In this document: positions 12,301 through 20,500 of the stretch, piece by piece
Layout of the letters: every line of letters starts with the position of its first letter
Position numbering within the stretch: the stretch's first letter is position 1
Source: Limnomonas spitsbergensis
Taxonomy: Eukaryota > Chlorophyta > Chlorophyceae > Chlamydomonadales
Reading direction: 5' to 3'
NCBI GenBank assembly: GCA_037349105.1
Contig: JAYJMM010000009.1
Span: 1,240,001-1,304,000, forward strand
DNA length: 64,000 nt
Notes under the pieces: generated by a model
Databases searched by the model: none
Seen by the model: only the letters and a program-made list of their open reading frames with translations
Told to the model about the DNA's origin: nothing
Program-made: the position numbers and the translations under genes

Positions 12301-14338
12301 GAGCATGGGGCTTCATGGAGTGCGAGGGGACGGCATGAAGAGCATGGGGCAGAATGGAGTGCATGGGGCCGAACAGGTTGCATGGGGCAGAATGAAGAGC
12401 GTGGGGGTTCATAGAGTGCATGGGGCGGAAGGGATTGCATGGGGTATATGGAGTGTTTGGGGCAGAATGGAGAGCATGCGGGTTCATAAAGTGCATGGTG
12501 CGGAATGGAGTGCATGGTGCGGAATGGAGTGCATGGGGCAGAATGGAGTGCATGGGGCAGAATGGAGTGCCGGGGCAGAATGAAGAGCATGGGGCAGTAT
12601 GAAGGGCATGTGGCAGAGTGAAGAGTATGGGGGTTCATGGAGTGCATGGGACGGAATGAAGTGCATGGAGGTTCAAAGAGTGCATGGGGCAAAATGAAGA
12701 GCATGGGCAGACTGAAGATCATGGGGGTTCAAAAAGTGCATGGGGCAAACTAGAGTGCATGGGGCAGAATGATAGCATGGGGCAGAATGAAGAGCATGGG
12801 GTTTCAAAGAGTGCATGGGGCAAAATGGAGTGCATGGGGCAGAATGAAGAGCATGGGGATTCATGAAGAGCACGGGGGTTCATGGAGTGCATGGGGCAGA
12901 GTGGAGTGCATGGGGCAGAATGGAGTGCATGGGGCAGAATGGAGTGTATGGGGGCAGAATGAAGCGCATGGGGCAGAATGAAGCGCATGGGGCAGAATGG
13001 AGTGCATGGGGCAGAATGGAGTGCATGGACAGAATGGAGTGCATGGGGCCGAATGAGTGCATGGGGCAGGATGGAGTACATGGGGCGGAATGAAGTGCAT
13101 GGGGCAGAATGGAGTGCATGGGGCAGAATGGAGTGTATGGGGCAGAATGGATTGCATGGGGAAGAATGAAGAGCATGGGGCAGAATGGAGTGCATGGTGC
13201 AGAACGAAGAGCATGGGGCAGTATGAAGATTATGTGGCAGAGTGAAGAGCATGGGGGTTCATAGAGTGCATGGGGCGGAATGAAGAGCATGGGGGCAGAA
13301 TGGAGTGCATGAGGGTTCATGGAGTGCATGGTTCAGAATGAAGCGCATGTGACAGAATGAAGTGCATGGGGGTTCATGGAGTGCATGGGGCATAATGGAG
13401 TGCATGGGGCAGAATGGAGTGCTTGGGACAGAATGAAGAGCATGGGGGTTCATGGAGTGCATGGGGCAGAATGGAGTGCATGGGGGTTCATGGAGTGCAT
13501 GGGGCAGAATGGTTAGCATGGGGCAGAATGGAGTGCATGGGGCAGAATGGAGTGCATGGGGCAGAATGGACTGCATGGGTCAATGGAGAGCATGGAGTCC
13601 ATGGAGTGAATGGTAAATGAAGAGCATGAGGTGCAGGGAGGGCATGGGTTTTATGGAGAGTGTGAAGGGCATGGGGTCATGTTGAGCATGAAGGGCATGG
13701 AGTGCATAAAATCTCTCCCCACCCATTTACACATTACTCCTCACTTATGTGGATTGCCACCCACGGCATCTTGTCAATCGACCATGTGTGGAAGGCAATG
13801 ACCGTACTGCTCCCTTCCCTGGCCATCATTTCACACTTGAATCCTCCTTTTCCAACTTGTGACACATTATACCTGTTGTTGATAACGAATTGTGGCATCT
13901 TGACAGGTGACCATACATCCTAGACATTTAATGTTCTGCAATCTTCCTTTCCCACTATTCTACACATCACACATCACACCCACATCACACCTAACATAGA
14001 TCATCAATGACGGCGTCATGACTGGGAGACATGTGTCTTATACATTGTCTGTACTACAATCATCCTTCCCCACTCTATCACACATCACGTATCACACATC
14101 ACCCCTCATGTAGATAACCCATGACTGTCCTGTATTCACCATTCCCGACTCTCTTACACATCACGCATCACACCTCCTGTAGATCACAAATGACGGCATC
14201 TTGACGGGTGATTACGTTTCGGAGGAAGTGACCGTGCGGCATGACGTGCAAGGACGCAGCCTGTATTGGGTGGAGATGCCGCCAGCCAGTGCGGCGCTCA
14301 TCGTGATGAGACGTATCCAGACTTGGATGAAGTTGTGA
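3288..14338 (+). CDS. GH79/heparanase-like glycoside hydrolase, C-terminal part (7 exons, 5'-partial)
   Basis: Joined exons 3288-3355, 4195-4297, 6189-6257, 8645-8731, 11188-11329, 12001-12074 and 14183-14338 give 699 nt: 232 codons plus TGA, with all phases compatible. Seen: IEETNS followed by GG, then ASNT and [14 protein letters not shown] then [28 protein letters not shown]; a final strand-rich stretch ending SAALIVM. Known of the family: in GH79 enzymes (heparanase, beta-glucuronidases) the nucleophile Glu sits in a motif of the form E-T/M-N/S-S followed by GG and SNTF/AALW-LD, and a beta-sandwich with an LRVVLINK-like strand closes the protein. Inferred role: retaining hydrolysis of glucuronide-type linkages in polysaccharide or proteoglycan, probably secreted or vacuolar. 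The acid/base Glu and any signal peptide would lie in N-terminal exons not found here. Every exon has partial copies of its edges in the neighbouring introns. No overlap with the next gene, which starts 3.1 kb downstream. Confidence 0.72.
3387..3478 (+). repeat. Dispersed ~90-bp element, copy 2 (fullest)
   Basis: AAGAAAGTAAGGAAGCTGCG, CCCTACCAGGGCGTGGAGG, AAACAGCGCAGCTTAGGGCC, then GTAGCCACATCCGCGCCATT and ACCATC. Lies in the intron after exon a. Confidence 0.72.
3534..3577 (+). pseudogene. Echo of exon a 3' end
   Basis: TCAGAATGGGTGGAGTGGGC through CATCCAG|GTGGGT repeats the last part of exon a and its donor. Downstream side only; not expected to be spliced in. Confidence 0.75.
3805..4000 (+). 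pseudogene. Two echoes of exon b 5' end
   Basis: Acceptor plus exon starts at 3819 (GATTGAGGAAATCAGTC) and 3925 (GATTGAGGATACCAACCG through GGCGGCATGGCAGG). Both lack the rest of exon b. Each follows its own telomere-like CCCTAAACCC tract. Confidence 0.75.
4195..4297 (+). CDS. GH79-like gene, exon b (nucleophile motif)
   Basis: Acceptor GTCACAG, donor GCTGAG|GTGGGT. Encodes (R)[11 protein letters not shown], then [20 protein letters not shown]. The second Glu of IEET aligns with the catalytic nucleophile position of heparanase-type enzymes. Starts in phase 2, ends in phase 0. Confidence 0.75.
4370..4425 (+). pseudogene. Echo of exon b 3' end
   Basis: TATGCCTCTCCCATGG then GGTTGGGAAAAGTAATGTC repeats the exon b end and the first 30 bases of its intron (4278-4325), about 97 bp downstream. 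Confidence 0.65.
4733..6188 (+). repeat. CCACTC-rich array bracketed by a 38-bp direct repeat of exon c
   Basis: About 1.4 kb of 6/12-bp units (CCACTCACACTC, CCACTCACATTC, CCACTCACCCTC). The array is bounded by identical 38-bp copies, 4733-4770 and 6178-6215, covering the acceptor and first 27 bases of exon c. Long frames on both strands are repeat artefacts. Confidence 0.9.
6189..6257 (+). CDS. GH79-like gene, exon c
   Basis: Acceptor CACTCAG lies at the very end of the long CCACTC array; donor CCCTCG|GTGAG. Encodes [12 protein letters not shown] then [11 protein letters not shown], matching the strand after the nucleophile and the YSPI segment of the family. Phase 0 at both ends. Confidence 0.75.
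6335..6560. repeat. Unclassified dispersed element, copy A
   Basis: GTGCGCGTATCC, GGCAGGTCTGATCG, CCTAGGGATCCGATAAACGT, AGGATTGGAAGCCACACGTA and CCTTACTTCTTAC match, with divergence, 7525-7620. No coding signal. Confidence 0.5.
6583..7280. repeat. 23-bp minisatellite with telomere-like core, about 30 copies
   Basis: Unit AAACATGTATGTTTCTAAAC plus CCT. Each unit joins a CATGTATG word to a CTAAACCCT word, so it may have grown from an interstitial telomeric repeat. It lies in the intron between exons c and d. Confidence 0.93.
7375..7416 (+). other. tRNA 3'-half-like hairpin
   Basis: GTGGGTTCGAATCCCAC (7391-7407) is a perfect T-arm: 5-bp stem, 7-base loop, B-box GGTTCGAATCC. TGGAGTCA follows as a possible acceptor 3' strand. 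No matching 5' acceptor or D-arm was found, so this is at most a tRNA fragment or tRNA-derived repeat head. Confidence 0.3.
7525..7625. repeat. Unclassified dispersed element, copy B
   Basis: GTGCGTATCCTGATCGG, AAGGTCTGTCCTTAGGGATC, AGGAGGATCGGAAACCATTC and TTACTCCTTAC parallel the block in 6335-6560. Two copies on the same strand, about 1.1 kb apart. Confidence 0.5.
7660..8640. other. Intron sequence with dispersed-repeat fragments
   Basis: Contains repeated CCTCCTTCCTACGCACGGAA words (7655-7820), two fragments of the 90-bp family (7809-7868 and about 8003-8032, sharing CCGTTACCATCTTCACAAG), a GGTTGGT tract (8080-8140) and three copies of a GTGTGAGAGGGGTGGGCTCA-type word. No exon seen before 8645. 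Confidence 0.5.
8645..8731 (+). CDS. GH79-like gene, exon d
   Basis: Acceptor GACCTGCAG, donor GTGGAG|GTGGGT. Encodes [20 protein letters not shown] then LQGLPVVVE, resembling the P-x-Y-Y-G-L/M helix of GH79. Phase 0 at both ends, so it joins directly to the exon at 11188. A downstream GTGGGT could shift the donor by a few bases. Confidence 0.7.
8840..9168 (+). pseudogene. Three echoes of exon d 3' end
   Basis: GGCCTGCCAGTGGTGGTGGA|G plus donor GTGGGTGG recurs at about 8872, 8998 and 9128, spaced about 126 bp. Copy two reads GTAGTGG. All are downstream of exon d. Confidence 0.82.
9196..9580. repeat. 14-bp minisatellite, about 27 copies
   Basis: Unit TGATCCACGTCCCC. All three minus frames are open through it; this is an artefact of composition. 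A stray copy occurs near 10138-10153. Confidence 0.93.
9581..10440. other. Intron with telomere-like tract
   Basis: 9581-10130 is unique-looking, with no supported exon. 10210-10430 is degenerate CCCTAAACCCAAACC telomere-like sequence, followed by G-strand TTTAGGG at 10515-10545. Confidence 0.5.
10675..11080 (+). pseudogene. Three echoes of exon e 5' end
   Basis: GGTGTGACTGTTGAGGGCTG (about 10697), GGTGTGAGTGTGAAGGGCTG (about 10881) and GGTGTGAGTGTGGAGGGC (about 11011), each running into an ATCAAGAT-like end. All are upstream of exon e and include its acceptor side. Confidence 0.82.
11188..11329 (+). CDS. GH79-like gene, exon e (beta-domain)
   Basis: Acceptor ATATCAG, donor GTGGAGG|GTGAGT. 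Encodes [20 protein letters not shown], then [16 protein letters not shown] and [10 protein letters not shown]. The [10 protein letters not shown] strand is the typical 'LRVVLINK' segment. Ends in phase 1. Confidence 0.75.
11370..11725 (+). pseudogene. Echoes of exon e 3' part with G-runs
   Basis: GATGATGTGCTGCGGGTGGT (11379) repeats exon e, then diverges to GGCGGAGCGTGCTAGCAT. A second partial copy follows near 11600. Between them are pure G runs of 10-18 bases. Confidence 0.7.
11766..11945 (+). pseudogene. Two echoes of exon f 5' end
   Basis: TTTTCAGGGGGCACAGTCAT (about 11771) and ACTCGGGAGGCACGGTCATG (about 11911) match exon f start ACTCAG|GAGGCACAGTCAT. Both are followed by an AACCCCAATCCACC-type intron word that also precedes the true exon. 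Confidence 0.8.
12001..12074 (+). CDS. GH79-like gene, exon f
   Basis: Acceptor TTACTCAG, donor CAGCAG|GTAGGA. Completes a Gly codon, then encodes [11 protein letters not shown] and ITLAGQQ, the family's 'L-aps ... tlaGq' strand pair. Phase 1 to phase 0. Confidence 0.72.
12110..13625. repeat. 19-bp GCATGGGGCAGAATGGAGT array, 1.5 kb
   Basis: Degenerate units GTGCATGGGGCAGAATGGA, with GGGGTTCATGGAGTGC and AATGAAGAGCATG variants. Frames open on both strands but encode only repeats. Fills the intron between exons f and the terminal exon. Confidence 0.9.
13735..14150 (+). pseudogene. Four decayed echoes of the terminal exon 5' end
   Basis: GACGGCATCTTGACGGGTGA of the true exon is echoed at about 13760 (CACGGCATCTTGTCAATCG), 13891 (TGTGGCATCTTGACAGGTGA), 14009 (GACGGCGTCATGACTGGG) and weakly at 14122. 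TCACACATCACACCTC-type words intervene. Confidence 0.72.
14183..14338 (+). CDS. GH79-like gene, terminal exon
   Basis: Acceptor CTCCTGTAG; 51 codons then TGA at 14336. Begins [18 protein letters not shown] and closes with [20 protein letters not shown] final 'y-v-vp-sAallv' strand is the usual end of the GH79 C-terminal beta-domain. Confidence 0.75.
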   Translation: MTNDGILTGDYVSEEVTVRHDVQGRSLYWVEMPPASAALIVMRRIQTWMKL

Positions 14339-14676
14339 AGGAGAGAGCTGGGACATGCCATTTGTTGCCCTAAACCCGAAACCCTTTCAAGGGAGAGAGC
14401 TGGGGCGTGCCATTTCTTTGAATTGGTGTTGAACGGAAATGGAGCTTTGTTAAGTTTTTACAGTCCAGCAGAGCACTGCATTTGATGGATGGGACATGAA
14501 GGGAATAGTGGGTAGGGACAAGAGTGGGAAGGAAAGGTGTGAAGGGAAATAGTGGGTAAGGAAAGATGTGGGCAGGAGGCTTTCTGAACACCAGGGTTTA
14601 CGAATAAAGCGGTGTGGCTGAGCCTGATCAGGGTTAACGCACTGTCTTAGGGTCCAATATAAAAAGGCCCAGGAGT

Positions 14677-14766
14677 AATGGTAACGGCGCGGGTGTGGCG
14701 TCGGCCCAAGCTGCGCTGCTTTTTTGTCTCTCACGCCCCTCACGGGTAGTAGCTTTATTTCTTTCT
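14677..14766 (-). repeat. Dispersed ~90-bp element, copy in reverse
   Basis: AATGGTAACGGCGCGGGTGT, GGCCCAAGCTGCGCTG, ACGCCCCTCACGGG and AGCTTTATTTCTTTCT are the reverse complement of the 3387-3478 pattern. Confidence 0.68.
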
Positions 14767-16138
14767 ACCCAGCAGTAGGACCGACGTCTTTGGCTGTGGC
14801 CTAGGGACGCATCTAACCTTCACGCAACCGGAAATCGGAAGGGCAGCCTTTCTTAATTTCTTTCTTGGGGGGCTGCTGAGCAGGCCCCTGTCATCCGCGT
14901 AAATGCCCAAACCTTGACTGGACTACAAGCCGGTGGCCTGAGCTGCGGGCGGGGCATGCTGCATCAAGCCCTGCCGACCGAGTGCCAGGGTGTTGCTGAC
15001 GGAGGTGTAGTAGCTGGGGCGACCTCGAATTTACCCGAGGCATTCGATCAAAAGCGATATTCCCACGATTTCTAAGTGTGGGGGGGGGAGATGTTTGGGG
15101 GCTTCCTACCACTACCAAATGATGATCGATAATGTACTAGATTCCTTTTTGGGGTGGTCTACCACCTTGGCACAGTCTGCACCGGCGTGATGGCTATGGC
15201 TATGGGTTCCGATAATGTACTACTGCTGGATTCCTTTTGGGGATTCCTTCATGGGGTGGTCTACCAGATTGGCACAGTCTACACGTTATGTTATACAACA
15301 GGGATTTAATTTATATTGAGTTCAAGATTTTTTTATGATTCGACTTATCTGATTCAAGTTGACTTGCTTCCAGGATGAAGGGGGTTACTACACTGTTGCG
15401 CAAGTGCAATCAAGGTTGTTACAGCAGTACGGTTTGCTGCGCTTGCACTTGTACCTAATTTGGATCAAGGTTGTTGCACTGTTGCGCACTTTCAATTGAA
15501 TGGATGAAGTTTCTTGCGCGTTTACCCACTTTCAATTGATTGGATCGGTGTCTTTACACTGTTGCGGGCTTGTAACGGAGGAACAAGGTGATGACACTGC
15601 CACAGTTTCCACACGCATAACACATAAACCCGGAAATTACACCTCGTCACTGTTGCACACCTGGCAGCTGTATGTGTCACGCTGCTGACCGTTGCGCCGT
15701 CCTCTTGCGTTGACCGTGCTGATAGCGCCAAGCAGCAGCCGGGCTCCTTTTCTGTGTTTGCGTCACATTGATGTTCCAAGGGTTGGGCAACCAGCCTCGC
15801 ACTTTGAAAAGTCCAAGTTAAAGTAGGTTAGGACGCCTAGACCCGTTTGGGCGCTCAAGCACATGATATAGTCAATGGCGTTACACCTCTGGTACCTCTG
15901 GGCCCTGCTCAAAAAGGCTCGGCCGCATGGGCCATAACAAATGGAGGCAGAAAAAGGAAAAGGGGGAAATAAAGTGAAGGGACGGGCAAAAGGCTGGAAA
16001 AGTCTGGCAAATGAGGAAGTTCCAGCCTCGAAGAACGTCTATGCCTGAACGACCCCCTTGTCCCAACTCAATACTAATTCACCATTCCCATGCCCATGCA
16101 TGGAGTAGTTGATACCATATCAAATCATATTTTACTAG

Positions 16139-16167
16139 ATCATATCATATTGCCGATATGATATGAT
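16139..16167. repeat. Perfect 12-bp inverted repeat
   Basis: ATCATATCATAT, loop TGCCG, ATATGATATGAT. Could form a hairpin or reflect AT microsatellite growth. Intergenic. Confidence 0.8.
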
Positions 16168-17441
16168 ATGATGGCCCCAAAGACTATATCGTGCTACCTT
16201 GAGTGTAACCATGTCGGTCTCAAAGGGCGGCAGGTGTCGTGGCGGCACCGCCTTCCAGAATCCCCAACCTGTGATCCATGTCTTCCTGGGCATTAGCTTT
16301 TGCATGAAAAGAAAAGAAAACGCCGATGCAACGTGCGTTTGGGGAAGCACAGCCAGGTTGACGAGAAGATGCTCTTTTTGACACGGTACACGGATACACG
16401 ATCTGAAATCAGATTGCCTTTGCAAGCCATTCATGACCCATGGTAAGCCAGCTGTATGTTCTGTTCGCTGCTCCAACGAGTGGGTGCTCGACAGCCGATT
16501 GATATCGGCATACTTATTTGAATCGTTCAAGGCGCCTGAGCTGTATGACTGTCAGCAAATTCAGCTCAGAAAGTCAAGGGAGAAGGCACAAGAAGGAAGA
16601 AATTGTAGCAGGTTCACCAACCAAACAGCAAGAACAAGAACACACATGTCAGGCAAACCGTATCCCCTACCCCTGAAGGGACTAGCCTTCAAAAAGCTCA
16701 ACTGCGGTACATGTTGCACAAAACCAGGGCCTCCCAAGCAACCCTGCCTGCGGGAGTGCGGGCTCTTCAACGTCCTGTCTGGTTGGGAGGAAAAAGGAAA
16801 GGAACTAAAGGCTAGAGGAAAGACAGAGAGGAGCATAAAGGGCAAAGAAAAACACCCCTCCAGAAAACGGAAAGGCAGACCGAAGGATCCCCGCCTCTGA
16901 CAGCAAAGAAGAGACAAAACGGGAAAGTGCAAATCCCCAGGGAGGCAAACAAAATACGGCTGACTAGCCCTCAACAATGTCTACCACGTCCTCAACAAAA
17001 GCCAGAGCCTCCCATCCATGCCTGCCCTGGTACACGTTCAAGCCGCTTGAGCTGCCGTATGACCGTCTAATTGCTCTCATTGTTCTGCTGGCACAGCCAT
17101 GCATCTGAATCAGCGAAGCACCCCCATCTTGTCAAGTCGTCAGCAGCGTGTGACAAGCAGAGGCTGATGGCCTGATCCACAGGCCAATGGTTTCCGTGCA
17201 GATCCTCCAAGGCCATGCAGATCCAGCCCGTCCCACCGACTCTATGTTCTGTTGCAGGTTTGGAGCAGGGTTGGAGCGGCCCTCATCACGTGCTCTCGAC
17301 ATATTTGAAAGTGTGACGTGGGCTTCGTCTCGATCTGTCCGGTTGATCGGGCCAAGAGATCTATCGCCAATTGCTGAGCCCGCGTTACCACCCCATCGTC
17401 GATTTTATTAACAAGGCGCTGCCTGAAGGAGGGCCGTAGCA

Positions 17442-17507
17442 ATGGAGGAACCAGTAGCGCCGGGCTCGCCCGCGAGATCTGTGATGTCCATGTCCTCAGT
17501 CTCTGAG
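17442..17507 (+). CDS. Coiled-coil gene exon 1 (start)
   Basis: ATG in context GTAGCAATGG; encodes MEEPVAPGSPARSVMSMSSV then SE. Donor TCTGAG|GTGAGA, phase 0. Chosen as the start because it is the first Met in frame with exon 2 and the stretch is Ser/Pro-rich like a disordered N-terminus. Confidence 0.62.
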
Positions 17508-20500
17508 GTGAGAACCCGACTCGCAAAGAGCCGAGCACACAGGCGGGGTGCATTGTGGGTATCCGAATACTGCACTTGCTGTAAGGGCTCGTTTGGGTTG
17601 ACGGATGTGACGCCCGGCACCGACATGTCCTAATACCCTTTCAGAGGGCAAGGATACCGGCATCCGTGAGCGCTAAGTCCAAGCCGGAGCTCGAAGTATT
17701 CGCCATGGACCTGCTCAAGAAGCTTAAGCTGCGGGACAGGAAATTGGAAGGTGCGCGCTGTCGTGTCCCGGCGGGCGAAAGGGGGCGAGCAGGAAACGGG
17801 GCCAGATCTTGGAGGATAGTAAAACGCCAAGCTGCTGCACATGAGCACATGATGGTTATGTGAACACGGCTTTGTAACACCATCCAATATCGAACGTAGT
17901 ATATTTCGATGTAGTAAAGACAACCTCCTTGAACCTTGTCATGCATGCTCACGTGCTGCATGGGGCCATTTGCTGCACCCCCCTGTCGCCTCTGCTGCAA
18001 CATGCTGCGGATTCATGGCAGTCATTGTTGATAACTTCATAGTCCATACCGATTTAAAGAAGCAGTAGGTGGTGCCCTATGAGTAGTGGCACCGTACTCA
18101 TGGCACCAAACAGTTCGTGATGATATCCGCATCGGCGCTCCACCGCAATTCGCAGCCTTTAACCGGTGCTCCATGCAACATACAACCGGTACACCATGTA
18201 GTATGCAACGAGTGCGCCTCTCTGGTTGCAAAAGGTGCATCTGCACGAGCCATCTGGAGTGCACCATGCAGCTGCTGCACCATGCAGCTGCTGCACCATG
18301 CAGCTGCTGCACCATGCACCATGCACCATGCACCATGCAACTGCTGCACCATGCACTATGCAAATTTTGCTCCATGCAGTACTCAACTAGCGCACCATGC
18401 ACCTGCTGCACCATGCGCCATGCAAAGGTTGCTCCATGCAGCACTCAACTGGTGCACCATGCCTATGTAGCATTCCTGCTTGGCATCTGATAGGATCTGA
18501 ACTGAAGGTTTTGTTGGTAGGGTGCGCATGGGGACCAGGCTGAATGGGTGATGGTGTGTTGCCTGCTATGACAAGCAGTGATAGTCTTTGTGGCAATCAA
18601 TCGCTCTGTGGCGATTTACGGGGTGATTGTAAATTAATTATTAAGGGGAAAATCAACCTGGTAATCGCCACCAGGGAATTACAATTTTCCCAGTTGTTCA
18701 TGCTTTTCCACACCAGTGAGAATGTAATGAATTCCAAAATATGAAAAAAAATATCACTGACGACAAGTACAGTGGGGGAGATGGGACGATGATGATGATA
18801 ATGATGCTGTGTCGGTGGATCCTCAGGAAGGGCACACTGGCATATGTGCGTTGTGGATGTGTTTTGCATTCCCACATCATTTCTGTTGTTTGAGAGTGCG
18901 GGATGATTTAAGTACGAGTTCATGAAATATCGAATGTGGGCTGAGATGTGGACGCAGGCTTTTAGTCAGAAATCGCAAGATTTTGTCAAAATGCAGCCCT
19001 GAGAAAGGGCCTGTCTCTTAGGGGGTCGGATGAGTCCCCCACACAAGGGGTTTCGGCCGGGTGCCTTTCCACCCAAAAAGTTCGACAAGAAAAAAAAGTT
19101 CGTCGCGCGGCATATCGGCGCCAAGACCAGGCAGCTATAGGCCCCACCTAGCCTCTCTCTCTCTCTCACCAGCATTTAAATAGCTTCCAGGTGGCCTGTT
19201 GGTGAGGGGGAGGCAAATGAAATCCCTGGTGGAGAAGGGGGAGGGATGGCAATTCTGACGGGTATTCATGGGCTTACCGTTTTGGGGGGCTCAATGATTT
19301 CTGACTCCCGGCCTACAGGCTTGTGGTAATGGTGTGGATGTGGCTTCGGCCCCGAGCTGCGCTGTTCCCTTAACCCGCACGCCCCTGGGGGGGCGTACTT
19401 TTCTTTTTTTCTTTCTGCCTACCGGCTTGTGGGGGGTCCTTTTTCTTGGTCCCTGTCCTGCTGCATAGAAACTTAGCCTGACACCCACCTCTGTCGCCCA
19501 CCTGCCACCCACCGCTGCCGCCCACCTGCCACCCACCTCATACCCTTCGCCTGCCGCCCACCTGCCCCCCACCCGCCACCCACTGCCACCCACCTGTCGG
19601 CCACCTGCCACCCACCTGCTGCCCACCTTATGCCCCTACGCCTGTCGCCCGCCTGCCAGCCACCTCTGCCAGCCACTTGCCAGCCACCTCATGCCCCCTT
19701 CTGCCCCTTTCAGATCTGAACCAGGCCCTGGGCAACGCGGCCTCCGGCAGCCAGGTAAGACCTTACCTTACCCTGAACCCTAAACCCCATACCCTAAACT
19801 ACCTCACCCTGAGCCCTAAATCCAAAACCCTAAACTAAGGTCTTCGAACCAATACCTATGACTGGGAGCAACGTTGCGGGACTTGCGGATTGGATAACAT
19901 GAGTCGAGATAGGTCGAGCTCAGGAGGTTGCTGATTTTGGCGCATGCCGTCCATACACCACTTAGCACATGAGATGCTGACATTCAATCCCATCGTTAGA
20001 TCCTGCCCTTAGATCCGATCCTTAGATCCTGGCAGATCCTGTCTCAGATGTTGCCCTTATATCCCATCCATGGATCCTGTCTTAAGATGTTGCCCTTAGA
20101 TCCCATCGTTAGATCTCATGCGTAGATCCCATCCTCAAATCCTGTCCTCAGATTTTGCCCTTGGATCCGTCGTTGTTTAATCCTATCTTAGAGTTTGTCA
20201 TAAGATCCCATCCTTAGGGCCTGTCATTGGATCCTTCCTGTCAATCCCTTCATTGGATCCCGTCATAAGATCCCGTCATTAGATCTTGCCCTTCAATCCC
20301 GTCATTGGATCCCGTCATTGGATCCCATGCTCGAATCCCATCCTTGGATCCCATCCTCAGATATTGTCCATATATCCCGTCCTACAACCATTTCCTGTAT
20401 CTACCTGCCCCATATACCCCTCTCTTAACCCTGTCCCTCTACACAGGGCCCCGCACGGTCGGCAGGCGGGGAGGCGACGGTTGAGAAGCTGAAGAAACAG

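Larger units (their letters stand above)
14339..17441. other. Intergenic region between the two genes
   Basis: Contains a GGGAAATAGTGGGTAGG duplication (14500-14570), a reversed 90-bp element (14677-14766), two direct copies of GGGGTGGTCTACCA with TTGGCACAGTCT (15151 and 15258), about 65-bp repeats of CACTGTTGCGC/TTTCAATTGA (15380-15570), and a perfect AT hairpin (16139-16167). The + frame 16433-16900 and several minus frames are open but unrecognised. The gene 2 promoter should lie at the right end, but no TATA box is evident. Confidence 0.55.
17751..19713. other. Intron 2 of the coiled-coil gene
   Basis: Includes a CTGCTGCACCATGCAG array (18236-18450), fairly unique sequence to 19000, a block CTTAGGGGGTCGGATGAGTC (19018) that recurs at 20562-20650, a reversed 90-bp element (19326-19418) and a CCCACCTGCCA-type array (19475-19690). 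No further exon supported. Confidence 0.55.

Noticed and set aside
16433..16900. 155-residue + frame with basic C-terminus
   Set aside because: No recognisable domain or splice signals, overlapping open frames on the other strand, and partial duplication of its sequence at 17035-17075. Left as unassigned intergenic sequence.
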